DNA of 64,000 nt from Candidatus Pantoea floridensis (GTDB taxonomy: Bacteria; Pseudomonadota; Gammaproteobacteria; Enterobacterales; Enterobacteriaceae), in NCBI RefSeq assembly GCF_900215435.1, contig NZ_OCMY01000001.1:2232001-2296000 (forward strand), written 5' to 3'. Below, piece by piece: positions 40,077-52,562 of the stretch. Made by a program: the position numbers and the translations under genes. The notes under the pieces were generated by a model. The model saw only the letters and a program-made list of their open reading frames with translations, was not told the DNA's origin and searched no databases. Position 1 is the first letter of the stretch. Each line of letters starts with the position of its first letter.

Positions 40077-42613
40077 GCGTCAATCTCCTCAATCAGAGTG
40101 ACCGCAATGCGCTCGTCGGGACGTGCCGGACGATGCTGCTCGCGTTGGTTAATATGCTGCACCAGCGGATCGCGCTGGTCGCTGTTGATAAAGGTGTTGA
40201 AGTGAGCCTGCTGCTGAGGATCTTGCACCGTTGCTGTCCATTCGCAGATCACTTCGCCACGCAGACGTGCCAGTTCGCTCTCCAGCTGCGCATTCAGGCC
40301 GAGCTTGTCGTCAACAATGACGCTGCGCAGGTAATCGATGCCGCCATCCATGCTTTCCAGCCACAGCGAAGTGCGTTGCAGGCGGTCGCCGGTGCGGATG
40401 TAGAACATCATGAAACGATCGAGATAGCTCAGCAGCGTGTCGCGATCGAGATCGGCAGCCAGCAGATCGGCATGACGAGGTTTCATGCCGCCATTACCGC
40501 ACACATACAGGTTCCAGCCTTTCTCGGTGGCGATGATGCCGACATCTTTACCCTGTGCTTCCGCGCACTCGCGCGTGCAGCCGGAGACGCCAAACTTCAT
40601 TTTGTGCGGGGTGCGAATACCTTTGTAGCGGTTTTCCAGCTCAATACCGAAGCCAAGGCTGTCGCCAACGCCAAAGCGGCACCAGACGCTGCCCACACAG
40701 GTTTTCGCCATGCGCAGCGCTTTGGCATACGCCTGTCCGGTTTCAAAACCGGCCGCGATCAGCTGCGTCCAGATAGCAGGCAGATCGTCACGCTGCGCGC
40801 CAAACAGGCCAATACGCTGCGAGCCGGTGATTTTGGTGTAGAGATTGTACTGACGCGCCACGGTGCCAATCGCCATCAACCCTTCCGGGGTAATTTCACC
40901 GCCGGCCGAGCGCGGGATCACCGAGTAAGTTCCATCTTTCTGGATATTGCCGAGGAACAGATCGTTGCTGTCCTGCAGCGGTGCCAGCTGCGGCTTCAGC
41001 ACGTACTCGTTCCAGCAGGAGGCCAGCAGCGAACCCACGGTGGGCTTACACACTTCGCAGCCGTAGCCCTGACCATATTTGACCAGCAGCGCGTCGAACG
41101 ATGTGATCTCTTCCACGCGAATCAGGTGATACAGCTCCTGACGCGAGTAGGGGAAGTGCTCACACAGATGATTGTTAACGTCGATACCCTGACGGCTCAA
41201 TTCACCGTTCAGCACCTGCGTAATCAGTGGAATACAGCCGCCGCAGCCGGTACCCGCGCGCGTTTCGGCTTTCAGCGCCGCTACGGTATGGCAACCACCC
41301 TGCACGGCTTTGACGATATCGCCTTTACTCACGTCAAAGCAGGAGCAGATTTGCGCGCTATCCGGCAGCGAATCAACGCCCATTACCGGTTTAGCGCCGC
41401 TGCTTGCCGGTAGGATCAGCCCTTCCGGATTTTCCGGTAGCGGGATGTTATTCAGCGCCAGCTGCAACAGATTGCCGTAATCGCTGGTATCTCCCACCAA
41501 TACCGCGCCCAGTAATGTGCGGTTATCCTCGCTGACAATCAGGCGCTTATAGATGTTTTTCTGCTCGTCGAGCCACAGGTAGCTGCGCGCACCCGGCGTG
41601 CGGCCATGCGCGTCACCAATGCCACCGACATCCACGCCCAGCAGTTTCAGCTTGGCGCTCATGTCTGCACCAGCAAACAGGTTGTCGCGGCCAACCACGG
41701 CATCGCTGGCAACCTGCGCCATCTTGTAGCCCGGCGCGACTAAGCCGTAAATACGGTTCTGCCACGCGGCACATTCACCGATCGCATAAATCGCCGGATC
41801 GCTGGTCTGACAGCGATCGTCAATGGCGATGCCGCCGCGCTCGCCCAACGTTAAGCCGCACTGTTTGGCCAGCTTATCCTGCGGGCGAATACCGGTGGAG
41901 AAGACGATGAAATCGACATCCAGCGCGCTGCCATCGGCAAACTCCAGCGTTTTACCACCTGTGGCATGATGGACAATCTGCTGCGTGTTTTTGCCGGTGT
42001 GGACGCGTACGCCCATCTGCTCGATTTTGCGTCGCAGCTGCTCGCCGCCCTGGGGATCGAGCTGTTCCGCCATCAGCACCGGTGCAAACTCAATCACGTG
42101 GGTTTCAATGCCTAGATTTTTCAGCGCGCCCGCCGCTTCGAGCCCCAGTAATCCGCCACCAATCACCGCGCCGCGTTTGCTGCGGCGTGAACAGGCTTCA
42201 ATGGCGTTAAGATCTTCAATGGTGCGATAGACGAAACAGTCGCTGCCTTCCGCGCCTTTGATGGGCGGAATCCATGGATAGGAACCGGTGGCGAAAATCA
42301 GCGTGTCGTAATGCACTGCGCGACCGGTATTCGAGTGAATCAGTTTTTCGTCGCGGTTAATGGTGATGGCGCGTTCGCCGAGTAATACATTTACCTGATG
42401 CTTCTGATAGTAACCTTCGCGCACCAGCGAGAGTTCTTCAGCGGTGTGATGGGAGAAATAGGCGGAAAGGTGGACGCGATCATAGGCGACCCGGGGCTCT
42501 TCACAGAAAACGGTTATCGCAAACTGATTCGATTCATCTTTGTCGATAAGTTCTTCTATAAAGCGGTGGCCGACCATGCCGTTGCCAATGATAACGACAC
42601 TGTGCTTGCTCAT
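40073..42613 (-). CDS. nirB: Nitrite reductase (NADH) large subunit
   Basis: 846-residue flavo-iron-sulfur siroheme enzyme reducing nitrite to ammonium with NADH in the cytoplasm. N-terminal FAD domain (MSKHSVVIIGNGMVGHRFIE), NAD-binding GAVIGGGLLGLEAAGAL, a BFD-type 2Fe-2S region (ICSCFDVSKGDIV, GTGCGGC), and a siroheme/4Fe-4S C-terminal part (SGCTRECAEAQGKDVG, CGNGGMKPRHADL). Start ATG 42613 is chosen by homology; the frame is open 68 codons further but covers the promoter. Anaerobic and nitrite/nitrate control is indicated by the promoter. Confidence 0.98.
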   Translation of the reverse strand: MSKHSVVIIGNGMVGHRFIEELIDKDESNQFAITVFCEEPRVAYDRVHLSAYFSHHTAEELSLVREGYYQKHQVNVLLGERAITINRDEKLIHSNTGRAVHYDTLIFATGSYPWIPPIKGAEGSDCFVYRTIEDLNAIEACSRRSKRGAVIGGGLLGLEAAGALKNLGIETHVIEFAPVLMAEQLDPQGGEQLRRKIEQMGVRVHTGKNTQQIVHHATGGKTLEFADGSALDVDFIVFSTGIRPQDKLAKQCGLTLGERGGIAIDDRCQTSDPAIYAIGECAAWQNRIYGLVAPGYKMAQVASDAVVGRDNLFAGADMSAKLKLLGVDVGGIGDAHGRTPGARSYLWLDEQKNIYKRLIVSEDNRTLLGAVLVGDTSDYGNLLQLALNNIPLPENPEGLILPASSGAKPVMGVDSLPDSAQICSCFDVSKGDIVKAVQGGCHTVAALKAETRAGTGCGGCIPLITQVLNGELSRQGIDVNNHLCEHFPYSRQELYHLIRVEEITSFDALLVKYGQGYGCEVCKPTVGSLLASCWNEYVLKPQLAPLQDSNDLFLGNIQKDGTYSVIPRSAGGEITPEGLMAIGTVARQYNLYTKITGSQRIGLFGAQRDDLPAIWTQLIAAGFETGQAYAKALRMAKTCVGSVWCRFGVGDSLGFGIELENRYKGIRTPHKMKFGVSGCTRECAEAQGKDVGIIATEKGWNLYVCGNGGMKPRHADLLAADLDRDTLLSYLDRFMMFYIRTGDRLQRTSLWLESMDGGIDYLRSVIVDDKLGLNAQLESELARLRGEVICEWTATVQDPQQQAHFNTFINSDQRDPLVQHINQREQHRPARPDERIAVTLIEEIDA

Positions 42614-42644
42614 GCTTGCCTCAAAAATTGCGGTATCTGCGCCT

Positions 42645-42714
42645 ACCTTAGCGCGGCGCTTTTGGCGCTTATTGATATGCATCAAGCGCGCCTTTATATA
42701 CCTATTTTGAGGTA
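42645..42714 (-). promoter_or_regulatory. nirB promoter: FNR site, NarL/NarP site and -10
   Basis: A perfect FNR box TTGAT-ATGC-ATCAA lies at 42672-42685. A 7-2-7 NarL/NarP palindrome TACCTAT-TT-TGAGGTA lies at 42699-42714; the two centres are 28 bp apart, the same as between the -41.5 FNR and -69.5 NarL/P sites of E. coli nirB. With this geometry the start site falls near 42637, and TAAGGT at 42645-42650 (minus strand) is the -10. The match in sequence and spacing makes anaerobic, nitrate/nitrite-activated transcription very likely. Confidence 0.9.
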
Positions 42715-42799
42715 TGTAACTGATTTTGAACGAATTAGTTAAGTGGCTTATTTGGTTGATAATTACCCAATCATTTTCTTCGCCGCAGCTTCCCTCGCG

Positions 42800-42835
42800 G
42801 CGCGATTCATCGCGCAATAAATGGCGCCGCTACGG
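42800..42835. repeat. Degenerate member of the palindromic repeat family upstream of codA
   Basis: GCGCGAT-TC-ATCGCGC palindrome (42800-42815), followed by AATAAATGGCGCCGCTACGG. The core has the same stem-NN-stem layout, and the CTAC tail recurs, but the second half-arm looks like a fragment of the ATAAATGGCG type seen at 460-529. It appears to be a decayed or recombined pair. Confidence 0.5.
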
Positions 42836-42900
42836 AATGTGCCCGCAGTAACATTGGTTTTCATGCTAGCTTTAGATTTTGTGTTTTAGCGGAGAACGGC

Positions 42901-44184
42901 ATGGCAAATCCATCACTGAAGTGGATCAACAACCTGCGCGTAGCAGGGCAGCAAGGCTTGTGGCAGATCGAAATCGACAACGGCAAGATTGCGCACCTTC
43001 GACCGCAGCCGCCCCACACGGTTGAGCAGGCTGATGCGCTGGATGCGGAAGGCGGGCTAGCCAGCGCGCCGTTTATCGAACCGCACATTCACCTCGATAC
43101 CACGCAAACCGCTGGCGAACCGGCCTGGAATCAATCCGGCACGCTGTTTGAGGGCATTGAACGCTGGGCTGAGCGTAAAGCACTGCTCAGCCATGAAGAT
43201 GTGAAACAGCGCGCGCAGCAAACGCTGAAGTGGCAAATCGCCAACGGTATTCAGCACGTGCGCACCCACGTTGATGTTTCCGATCCCACGCTAACCGCGT
43301 TAAAAGCGATGCTGGAAGTGAAAGCAGAGATGGCACCGTGGATCGATATCCAGATTGTGGCGTTTCCGCAGGAAGGCATTCTCTCTTATCCCAATGGTGA
43401 AGCGCTGTTAGAAGAGGCGCTACGCATGGGGGCAGATGTGGTAGGTGCCATTCCGCACTTCGAATTCACCCGCGAATATGGCGTTGAGTCGCTGCATAAA
43501 GCCTTTGCTTTGGCCAATCGCTACGATCGGCTGGTGGATGTGCACTGCGATGAGATCGACGATGAGCAGTCGCGCTTTGTCGAAACCGTGGCGGCGCTGG
43601 CGCATCGCGATGGCAACGGCGAACGCGTCACCGCCAGCCACACCACGGCGATGCACTCTTACAACAATGCCTATACATCGCGCCTGTTTCGTCTGCTTAA
43701 GCTTTCCAACATCAACTTCATCGCCAATCCGCTGGTAAATATCCATCTGCAAGGGCGCTTTGATAGCTATCCCAAGCGTCGCGGCATCACGCGGGTGAAA
43801 GAGCTGCTGGAGGCCCATATCAACGTCTGTTTTGGGCACGATGACGTGTTCGATCCCTGGTATCCGCTTGGTACCGCCAGCATGCTACAGGTGCTGCATA
43901 TGGGACTGCACGTCTGTCAGCTTATGGGTTACGAGCAGATCGATAACGGATTGCAGCTGATTACCGCGAACAGCGCCAAAACCCTGCAGCTGGCAAATTA
44001 CGGTATTCAACCGGGCAACGATGCCAGTTTGATTATTCTGCCGGCAGAGAGTGGATTTGATGCGGTCCGGCGACAGGTGCCGGTGCGTTATTCGCTGCGC
44101 AAAGGGATGGTGGTGGCAGCGACGCAGCCAGCCAGCAGTGAGATCTATTTAGCAGAGAAAGAGGCGGTGACGTTTAAGCGCTGA
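42901..44184 (+). CDS. codA: Cytosine deaminase
   Basis: 427-residue amidohydrolase that converts cytosine to uracil for pyrimidine salvage. Metal ligands: H62 and H64 in PHIHLDTT, histidine in [12 protein letters not shown] and aspartate in GHDDVFDPW; the catalytic glutamate is in CDEIDDE. The length matches E. coli CodA (427). The permease codB that normally precedes codA is absent; the gene stands alone, inserted between nirB and tsgA, which are neighbours in E. coli. The purine/pyrimidine control seen for codBA could not be recognised here. Confidence 0.95.
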   Translation: MANPSLKWINNLRVAGQQGLWQIEIDNGKIAHLRPQPPHTVEQADALDAEGGLASAPFIEPHIHLDTTQTAGEPAWNQSGTLFEGIERWAERKALLSHEDVKQRAQQTLKWQIANGIQHVRTHVDVSDPTLTALKAMLEVKAEMAPWIDIQIVAFPQEGILSYPNGEALLEEALRMGADVVGAIPHFEFTREYGVESLHKAFALANRYDRLVDVHCDEIDDEQSRFVETVAALAHRDGNGERVTASHTTAMHSYNNAYTSRLFRLLKLSNINFIANPLVNIHLQGRFDSYPKRRGITRVKELLEAHINVCFGHDDVFDPWYPLGTASMLQVLHMGLHVCQLMGYEQIDNGLQLITANSAKTLQLANYGIQPGNDASLIILPAESGFDAVRRQVPVRYSLRKGMVVAATQPASSEIYLAEKEAVTFKR

Positions 44185-44190
44185 AGAGCA

Positions 44191-44210
44191 GGGCGGAGCG
44201 AACTCCGCCC
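44191..44210. terminator. Hairpin between codA and tsgA
   Basis: GGGCGGAG-CGAA-CTCCGCCC, a perfect 8-bp stem with a stable GNRA-like tetraloop, placed 6 bp after the codA stop and 7 bp past the tsgA stop. No T run on either side; probably a shared 3' end stem for the convergent pair. Confidence 0.55.
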
Positions 44211-44217
44211 GTCGAAC

Positions 44218-45396
44218 TTAGTGGGTAACATGGCCGTGCTGGCGATGTTTAGTCACAAAGCCCAGCAGAACACACATCACAAATACCACGGCGTACAAAC
44301 CGTTGGCGGTTGAGAGTGCCGCATGCGCGCCACCTTTTGCCACGATGGGACCGGTTACCACAAATGTCAGCATGGTGCCGACGGTGCCGCAGGTCAGGAT
44401 GAAGTTCACCAGCTTCGGTGAAGAGACCTTAGTTTGCAGCGAGCCCAGCGTGATGATGGTGGTGTAAATCGCGCTTGAGCTGAAGCCCAGCGTCATGATG
44501 ATCCAGTGCAGCATGCTGGCATCGTTGGACGTGACGAACCAGTACATCAAACCGGTTGCCAGCGCCGCGAGCACCATCAGGATGCGCTGCAGATCGAAGA
44601 AGCGCAGCACGAAGCTAAACACCCACATGCCAACCATATAGGCAGTCCAGAAATTACCCACCAGTTGACCGGCAGCGGCAATGTCCATGCCCATCGATTT
44701 GGTGGCGTATTCTGGTACCCACGAGATGAAGCCGAGCTGGCCGAGGATGTAGCACAGTGCTGCAATCGACAGGAACAGCACGCCGACGCCCCACTTCTCT
44801 TTCTCCACGCCGGGCTTAGCGGCTTCGCTCTTCAATACTGGGAACTCAATGCACAGCGTCAGTACAAAAATCGCGAGATAAATCACGCCGATGCAGGCAT
44901 AAACCCAATACCATGGCAGCGCGCGCGCCAGCAGGATACCCGCGATGATTGGGAAAATGGTGCCCGCCATGCTGAAGAACGAATCGGTAAACAGCAGACG
45001 TGCGCCGCGTTGACGACCATCATAAAGATGGGTGATCAGGAAGGTCCCGATCGACATAGTGATGCCGCTGACCACGCCGAGCACGAACATGCACAGCGAG
45101 AACACGGTGAGATCGTGGCTGGTCATCAGGCCGGCGACGGCAAGAATCATCAATACAAAGCCAAAGATCAGCTGGCGCTTCAGCGGCACAATGACCATCA
45201 GCCAGGCATTCAGGAACACTGACACCAAAATGCCCGCATTAAGGAAGGTAAAGGTGTTACTCATTTCTGAGATAGGACGCTGGAAATACTGTGCGATATT
45301 GTCCAGCACCATACCGGTAACAATCACCAGTGCGCCAGTAAGCGCATAGGAGAAATAGCTAATCCAGGTAAGGCCGAGCCGATTACGGTTTGTCAT
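44218..45396 (-). CDS. tsgA: MFS transporter TsgA
   Basis: 392-residue major facilitator protein with twelve predicted helices. N-terminus [20 protein letters not shown], then [37 protein letters not shown], close to TsgA of E. coli and Salmonella (first noted as a tellurite- and selenite-related gene). Its substrate is not known. Start ATG 45396 is chosen by homology; an upstream in-frame ATG at 45453 is possible. It is normally next to nirB, but codA now lies between. Confidence 0.93.
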   Translation of the reverse strand: MTNRNRLGLTWISYFSYALTGALVIVTGMVLDNIAQYFQRPISEMSNTFTFLNAGILVSVFLNAWLMVIVPLKRQLIFGFVLMILAVAGLMTSHDLTVFSLCMFVLGVVSGITMSIGTFLITHLYDGRQRGARLLFTDSFFSMAGTIFPIIAGILLARALPWYWVYACIGVIYLAIFVLTLCIEFPVLKSEAAKPGVEKEKWGVGVLFLSIAALCYILGQLGFISWVPEYATKSMGMDIAAAGQLVGNFWTAYMVGMWVFSFVLRFFDLQRILMVLAALATGLMYWFVTSNDASMLHWIIMTLGFSSSAIYTTIITLGSLQTKVSSPKLVNFILTCGTVGTMLTFVVTGPIVAKGGAHAALSTANGLYAVVFVMCVLLGFVTKHRQHGHVTH

Positions 45397-45506
45397 GTTC
45401 TGAACCTGTGAAGCGCCGAGATTGGCAAAAAGTGTCATGAATTGTAAGTGCAACTGTGATCTTAATAAACAACGAGTGAAACAAGCTGGGGATATTTCAC
45501 TGATAG

Positions 45507-45522
45507 TGTGATTTTAATCACG
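45507..45522 (+). promoter_or_regulatory. CRP-like site upstream of ppiA and tsgA
   Basis: TGTGA-TTTTAA-TCACG: nine of ten core positions of the TGTGA-N6-TCACA consensus. It lies 136 bp before ppiA and 111 bp before tsgA in the divergent region. ppiA of E. coli is known to be CRP-controlled, which supports the assignment. Confidence 0.65.
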
Positions 45523-45658
45523 CAAATGATTGCGTGGCGGCAAAAGTATGACAATCGCAACATCCACGTAAATATCGGTAAAACGCTGGCTCTTGGATTA
45601 CTTGCTCTTTACAATCAATCTCGTTTTTGAGCTAGCTCTCCATGGTAAGGAATCTTTC

Positions 45659-46231
45659 ATGCTTAAACGTACTTTGACAGCGGCAGTTGCCCTGTTAGCG
45701 CTCTCTTCCGTATCTTCTGCCGCGCTGGCAGCAAAAGGGGATACACATGTGCTGCTCACCACCTCTGCGGGCAATATCGAACTCGAACTGAACAACCAGA
45801 AAGCCCCGGTTTCGGTGAAAAACTTCGTTGATTACGTCAACAACGGTTTCTACAACAACACCATTTTCCACCGCGTTATTCCTGGCTTTATGATTCAGGG
45901 CGGCGGATTTACGGCGGATATGCAGCAAAAGCAAACTGTTGCGCCAATCAAAAACGAGGCCGACAACGGCTTGCGTAATCTGCGTGGCACCATTTCGATG
46001 GCGCGTACCGCAGATAAAGATAGCGCCACCAGCCAGTTCTTCCTCAACGTGGCAGATAACGCCTTCCTCGATCACGGTCAGCGTGATTTCGGTTATGCAG
46101 TGTTTGGTAAAGTTGTGAAAGGCCAGGATGTGATTGATAAGATTGCTCAGGTACCGACCAAAGATGTGGGTCCGTACCAAAATGTGCCATCAAAACCGAT
46201 TGTTATCCTTTCCGCCAAAGTCCTGCCTTAA
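45659..46231 (+). CDS. ppiA: Periplasmic peptidyl-prolyl cis-trans isomerase A
   Basis: 190-residue cyclophilin with a signal peptide ([24 protein letters not shown]). The active-site segment [15 protein letters not shown] holds the catalytic arginine, and [20 protein letters not shown] is the bacterial cyclophilin signature. It catalyses proline isomerisation in the periplasm. Start ATG 45659 follows GGTAAGGAATC. Length equals E. coli PpiA. Confidence 0.97.
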   Translation: MLKRTLTAAVALLALSSVSSAALAAKGDTHVLLTTSAGNIELELNNQKAPVSVKNFVDYVNNGFYNNTIFHRVIPGFMIQGGGFTADMQQKQTVAPIKNEADNGLRNLRGTISMARTADKDSATSQFFLNVADNAFLDHGQRDFGYAVFGKVVKGQDVIDKIAQVPTKDVGPYQNVPSKPIVILSAKVLP

Positions 46232-46237
46232 TCGCGA

Positions 46238-46265
46238 AACGCGCCATTTTTGTTGGGCGCGTTAT
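46238..46265 (+). terminator. Hairpin after ppiA
   Basis: AACGCGCC (46238-46245) pairs with GGCGCGTT (46256-46263), with a T-rich loop. The T run after the stem is short (TTATT). Moderate terminator candidate for ppiA. Confidence 0.45.
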
Positions 46266-46329
46266 TGCCCCTCCGGCAAAGCAAAAAATTGCTGCTTATA
46301 CTTAGGGCTCATTGCCAGCCGGAGGCGCT

Positions 46330-46500
46330 ATGACCAGCAAACTCACCGAGAAACAAAAAGCCACCTTGTGGCAGCAGCAGCGCGCTGCGAGCTATCAAGC
46401 CAGTTGTCGTCTGGCCGGATACACATCTACTGAACCCTTGATCGATGCGGAACATGCCGAAGAACGACTTGCGTCGCTGAGGAGGCAATATGGCGGATAA
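46330..46500 (+). CDS. yhfG: YhfG-type antitoxin of Fic
   Basis: 56-residue protein encoded just before fic, overlapping it by 11 bp. YhfG is the class I Fic antitoxin of enterobacteria. In this class an alpha helix with the motif (S/T)xxxE(G/N) pushes a glutamate into the toxin's ATP site. Here the segment reads S25-C-R-L-A29-G30, so the inhibitory glutamate is alanine. The rest (KLTEKQKATLWQQQR; C-terminal ERLASLRRQYGG) fits the family. ATG 46330 follows CCGGAGGCG. See fic for a matching change. Confidence 0.85.
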   Translation: MTSKLTEKQKATLWQQQRAASYQASCRLAGYTSTEPLIDAEHAEERLASLRRQYGG

Positions 46501-47083
46501 CAGCCTGGCGGTGCGCGATCCCTATCTGTGGCAAAACGACAACGTGCTCAAGAATCGCCTCGACATTCACGATGAAGCGCAGCTGCGTAAAGCCGAACTG
46601 GCCTTCAGCAGCGCGCGCCTGGCGACGTTAGAACTGGGGCCGCGCAGCATCGGCTTGCCGCGGTTGTGCCATATTCATCGCACGCTATTTCAGGATCTTT
46701 ATAGCTGGGCGGGAGAGCTGCGCACTATCGATATCTGGCGTGATGAAACGCCCTATTGCCACTGCGAATATATCGAGAAAGAGGGCAATGCGCTGATGCA
46801 GGCGTTGGAAGAGGAGCGCGGTTTGGCCGACCTGGCAGTGGAAACCTTTGCGGCACGGATTGCGCACTACTACTGTGAGATTTTCGTCCTGCATCCGTTC
46901 CGCGCTGGCAATGGACGCGCGCAGCGTATCTTCTTCGAACAGCTGGCGCTGCACGCCGGTTATCAGCTGGCGTGGGACACGCTCGAGCGCGATGAATGGC
47001 GCGCGGCGATCTCGGCGGGCGTCGCCGGCGATCTGGCTCCGCTTACCGCGCAGTTTGCGAAAGTGGTGAGCCCGATTAGCTAA
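46490..47083 (+). CDS. fic: Fic-domain protein (possible AMPylase with altered motif)
   Basis: 197-residue class I Fic protein. Fic enzymes use the motif HxFx(D/E)GNGRxxR to transfer AMP from ATP to protein hydroxyls. The motif here is HPFRAGNGRAQR at 135-146: the catalytic H135, the GNGR anion hole and the last arginine are kept, but the metal-binding acidic residue is alanine (A139, codon GCT at 46904-46906). The N-terminal flap region includes DETPYCHCEYIEKEG. It overlaps yhfG and lies 41 bp before pabA, as in E. coli. Activity may be reduced or changed. Confidence 0.92.
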   Translation: MADNSLAVRDPYLWQNDNVLKNRLDIHDEAQLRKAELAFSSARLATLELGPRSIGLPRLCHIHRTLFQDLYSWAGELRTIDIWRDETPYCHCEYIEKEGNALMQALEEERGLADLAVETFAARIAHYYCEIFVLHPFRAGNGRAQRIFFEQLALHAGYQLAWDTLERDEWRAAISAGVAGDLAPLTAQFAKVVSPIS

Positions 47084-47124
47084 AATGGGTAGAATAGCGC
47101 CGCTTTTACTGGCCTGAGGGCGCT

Positions 47125-47700
47125 ATGCTACTGCTAATCGATAACTACGACTCCTTCACCTGGAATCTCTACCAATACTTCTGCGAATTGGGCGCTGATG
47201 TGCGCGTGGTGCGCAACGATGCCATTACGCTGCAAGAGATTGAAGCGTTGCCGCTGACGCATCTGGTGATTTCGCCGGGTCCGTGTACGCCGGACCAATC
47301 TGGCATCTCGCTTGCCGCTATTCGTCACTTCGCCGGACGTGTGCCGATTCTGGGGGTTTGCCTTGGGCATCAGGCGATCGCTCAGGCATATGGCGCGCAG
47401 GTGGTACGCGCGCGGCAGGTGATGCACGGTAAAACCTCGCGCATTCAGCACAGCAATCAAGGCGTGTTTCGCAACCTGAATAATCCGCTGACCGTGACGC
47501 GCTATCATTCGCTGATTGTGGCGCGCGATACGCTGCCTGCAGACTTTGAAATTACCGCGTGGAGCCTGCGCGACGGCGAACCGGATGAGATCATGGGCTT
47601 CCGCCATCGCACCTTGCCGCTGGAAGGCGTGCAGTTTCACCCGGAAAGCATCCTCAGTGAACAAGGTCACCAGCTGCTGGCTAATTTCCTCAGCGCGTAA
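47125..47700 (+). CDS. pabA: Aminodeoxychorismate synthase glutamine amidotransferase subunit
   Basis: 191-residue class I glutamine amidotransferase that gives ammonia to PabB for p-aminobenzoate and folate synthesis. Nucleophile C79 in [11 protein letters not shown]; histidine and glutamate of the triad in [23 protein letters not shown] is the oxyanion and glutamine-binding loop. It follows fic and precedes argD, as in E. coli. TrpG would look similar, but position and near-identity with PabA decide. Confidence 0.96.
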   Translation: MLLLIDNYDSFTWNLYQYFCELGADVRVVRNDAITLQEIEALPLTHLVISPGPCTPDQSGISLAAIRHFAGRVPILGVCLGHQAIAQAYGAQVVRARQVMHGKTSRIQHSNQGVFRNLNNPLTVTRYHSLIVARDTLPADFEITAWSLRDGEPDEIMGFRHRTLPLEGVQFHPESILSEQGHQLLANFLSA

Positions 47701-47716
47701 CTTATATTTGCCATGG

Positions 47717-51083
<3,367 letters not shown>

Positions 51084-51102
51084 CAGCTCATCGCAAATAG
51101 AA

Positions 51103-51128
51103 ACGGCGCGATGTTGCCATCACGCCGT
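51103..51128 (-). terminator. Terminator after crp
   Basis: On the minus strand ACGGCGTGATG-GCAA-CATCGCGCCGT forms an 11-bp stem with one mismatch, followed by TTCTATTT. It starts 14 bp past the crp stop and separates crp from yhfK. Confidence 0.6.
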
Positions 51129-51141
51129 GGGTGAGAAGAAA

Positions 51142-51774
51142 TTAGCGGGTGCCGTAGACGACGATGGTTTTACCGTGTGCAGAGATCAGATTCTGATCTT
51201 CCAGCATTTTCAGGATACGACCCACGGTTTCGCGTGAGCAGCCCACGATCTGACCAATCTCCTGACGGGTGATTTTAATTTGCATGCCGTCTGGGTGAGT
51301 CATCGCATCTGGCTGTTTAGCCAGATTAAGCAGCGTTTGCGCGATACGTCCTGTTACGTCAAGGAAAGCAAGGTTGCCCACTTTCTCTGATGTCACTTGC
51401 AGACGACGCGCCATTTGCGACGAAAGTCGCATTAAAATATCCGGGTTTACCTGAATCAGCTGACGGAATTTTTTGTAGGAAATTTCAGCCACTTCACAGG
51501 CAGACTTCGCACGCACCCAGGCACTACGTTCCTGGCCTTCTTCGAAAAGACCGAGTTCGCCGATGAAATCTCCCTGATTGAGGTAGGAGAGAATCATCTC
51601 TTTGCCTTCTTCATCTTTAATCAGTACCGCTACGGAACCTTTCACGATGTAGTACAGCGTTTCCGCTTTCTCACCCTGATGGATGAGCGTGCTTTTGGAC
51701 GGATATTTGTGAATATGGCAATGGGACAGGAACCATTCGAGTGTAGGGTCTGTTTGCGGTTTGCCGAGAACCAT
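51142..51774 (-). CDS. crp: cAMP receptor protein CRP
   Basis: 210-residue global regulator, practically identical to E. coli CRP. The cyclic-nucleotide domain contains [19 protein letters not shown] (cAMP pocket), the long C helix follows ([24 protein letters not shown]), and the helix-turn-helix is [22 protein letters not shown]. It binds TGTGA-N6-TCACA; candidate targets within this window are in front of ppiA and glpD. Divergent from yhfA, with a 304-bp shared region. Confidence 0.99.
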   Translation of the reverse strand: MVLGKPQTDPTLEWFLSHCHIHKYPSKSTLIHQGEKAETLYYIVKGSVAVLIKDEEGKEMILSYLNQGDFIGELGLFEEGQERSAWVRAKSACEVAEISYKKFRQLIQVNPDILMRLSSQMARRLQVTSEKVGNLAFLDVTGRIAQTLLNLAKQPDAMTHPDGMQIKITRQEIGQIVGCSRETVGRILKMLEDQNLISAHGKTIVVYGTR

Positions 51775-52078
51775 TCGCTATTATCCTCTGTTGTAATCGT
51801 GCCCAAAATACAGGGGGCATTTTTTCCCTGTCAGGCGGTTTAATCGTCGAGCGTTTCCAGTAATGGAAAAATTATTCCGGGTCATTCTTAAGCTACGCTT
51901 TTGATTCTTCCCGCCTTCGTCTGTAACGACGAAAATATTTTCAGCACTGTTTGTAGCACAGCTTTTGCGAGCTGTCTTGTGTTGTCTCGCTTCAGCAAAC
52001 GGGGGAATAGTCTGGATTGCTGTTTATCAGGTGAAAGCGTACTCTGGCGGCAAAACCGCCGCTTCAGGAGAAAGAATC
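51775..52078. other. 304-bp divergent intergenic region, crp to yhfA
   Basis: No gene. It holds the crp and yhfA promoters. I could not find a clear CRP autoregulation site. Short inverted repeats ACAGGG/CCCTGT (about 51810-51831) and ACAGCT/AGCTGT (51958-51975) are present; their role is unknown. An AGGAGAAAG ribosome site precedes yhfA. Confidence 0.5.
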
Positions 52079-52483
52079 ATGCAGGCACGAGTGAAATGGG
52101 TGGAAGGTCTTACCTTTCTCGGAGAATCCTCATCCGGACATCAGGTGTTAATGGACGGGAATTCCGGTGATAAAGCGCCAAGTCCAATGGAGATGGTGTT
52201 AATGGCAGCAGGGGGTTGCAGCGCCATTGATGTGGTCTCGATTCTGCAAAAAGGGCGCAGCGATGTGGCCGATTGCGAAGTGAAACTCACCTCTGAACGC
52301 CGCGAAGAAGCACCGCGCATTTTTACCCACATCAACCTGCATTTTATTGTCAGCGGCAAAGCGTTGAGTGATAAGGCGGTTTCCCGCGCGGTTGATTTGT
52401 CAGCGGAAAAATATTGCTCGGTGGCGATCATGCTGGGCAAAGGCGTGGAAATCACCCATAGCTATGAAGTGATCGAACGTTGA
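52079..52483 (+). CDS. yhfA: OsmC-family protein YhfA
   Basis: 134 residues, the same length as E. coli YhfA. OsmC/Ohr fold signatures: SPMEMVLMAAGGCSAIDVV with the first conserved cysteine, and SAEKYCSVAIML with the second. Members reduce organic peroxides, but YhfA itself is uncharacterised. Start ATG 52079 (MQARVKWVEGL) by homology and ribosome site. Divergent from crp, as in E. coli. Confidence 0.93.
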   Translation: MQARVKWVEGLTFLGESSSGHQVLMDGNSGDKAPSPMEMVLMAAGGCSAIDVVSILQKGRSDVADCEVKLTSERREEAPRIFTHINLHFIVSGKALSDKAVSRAVDLSAEKYCSVAIMLGKGVEITHSYEVIER

Positions 52484-52490
52484 TGTTTCC

Positions 52491-52555
52491 AGGTGCGCAT
52501 TAATGCGCACCCTACAAACGCGCTCATTTCGTAGTGTCGCCATTAATGGCGACCT
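52491..52555. repeat. Paired palindromic repeat between yhfA and prkB
   Basis: Arm one 52491-52515: AGGTGCGCATTAATGCGCAC core and CCTAC tail. Arm two 52531-52555: inverted, GTAGT tail then GTCGCCATTAATGGCGAC core. The two core types seen elsewhere occur together, in the opposite order to 2592 and 5178. It fills the 79-bp gap of a convergent pair. Confidence 0.85.
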
Positions 52556-52562
52556 ATCACTC

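Noticed and set aside
40133..41413. 426-codon open frame on the plus strand inside nirB
   Set aside because: Antisense to a conserved enzyme; no family motifs, no ribosome site, frame openness comes from codon bias of nirB.
44506..45222. 238-codon frame opposite tsgA
   Set aside because: Charged, His-rich antisense of hydrophobic codons; no support.
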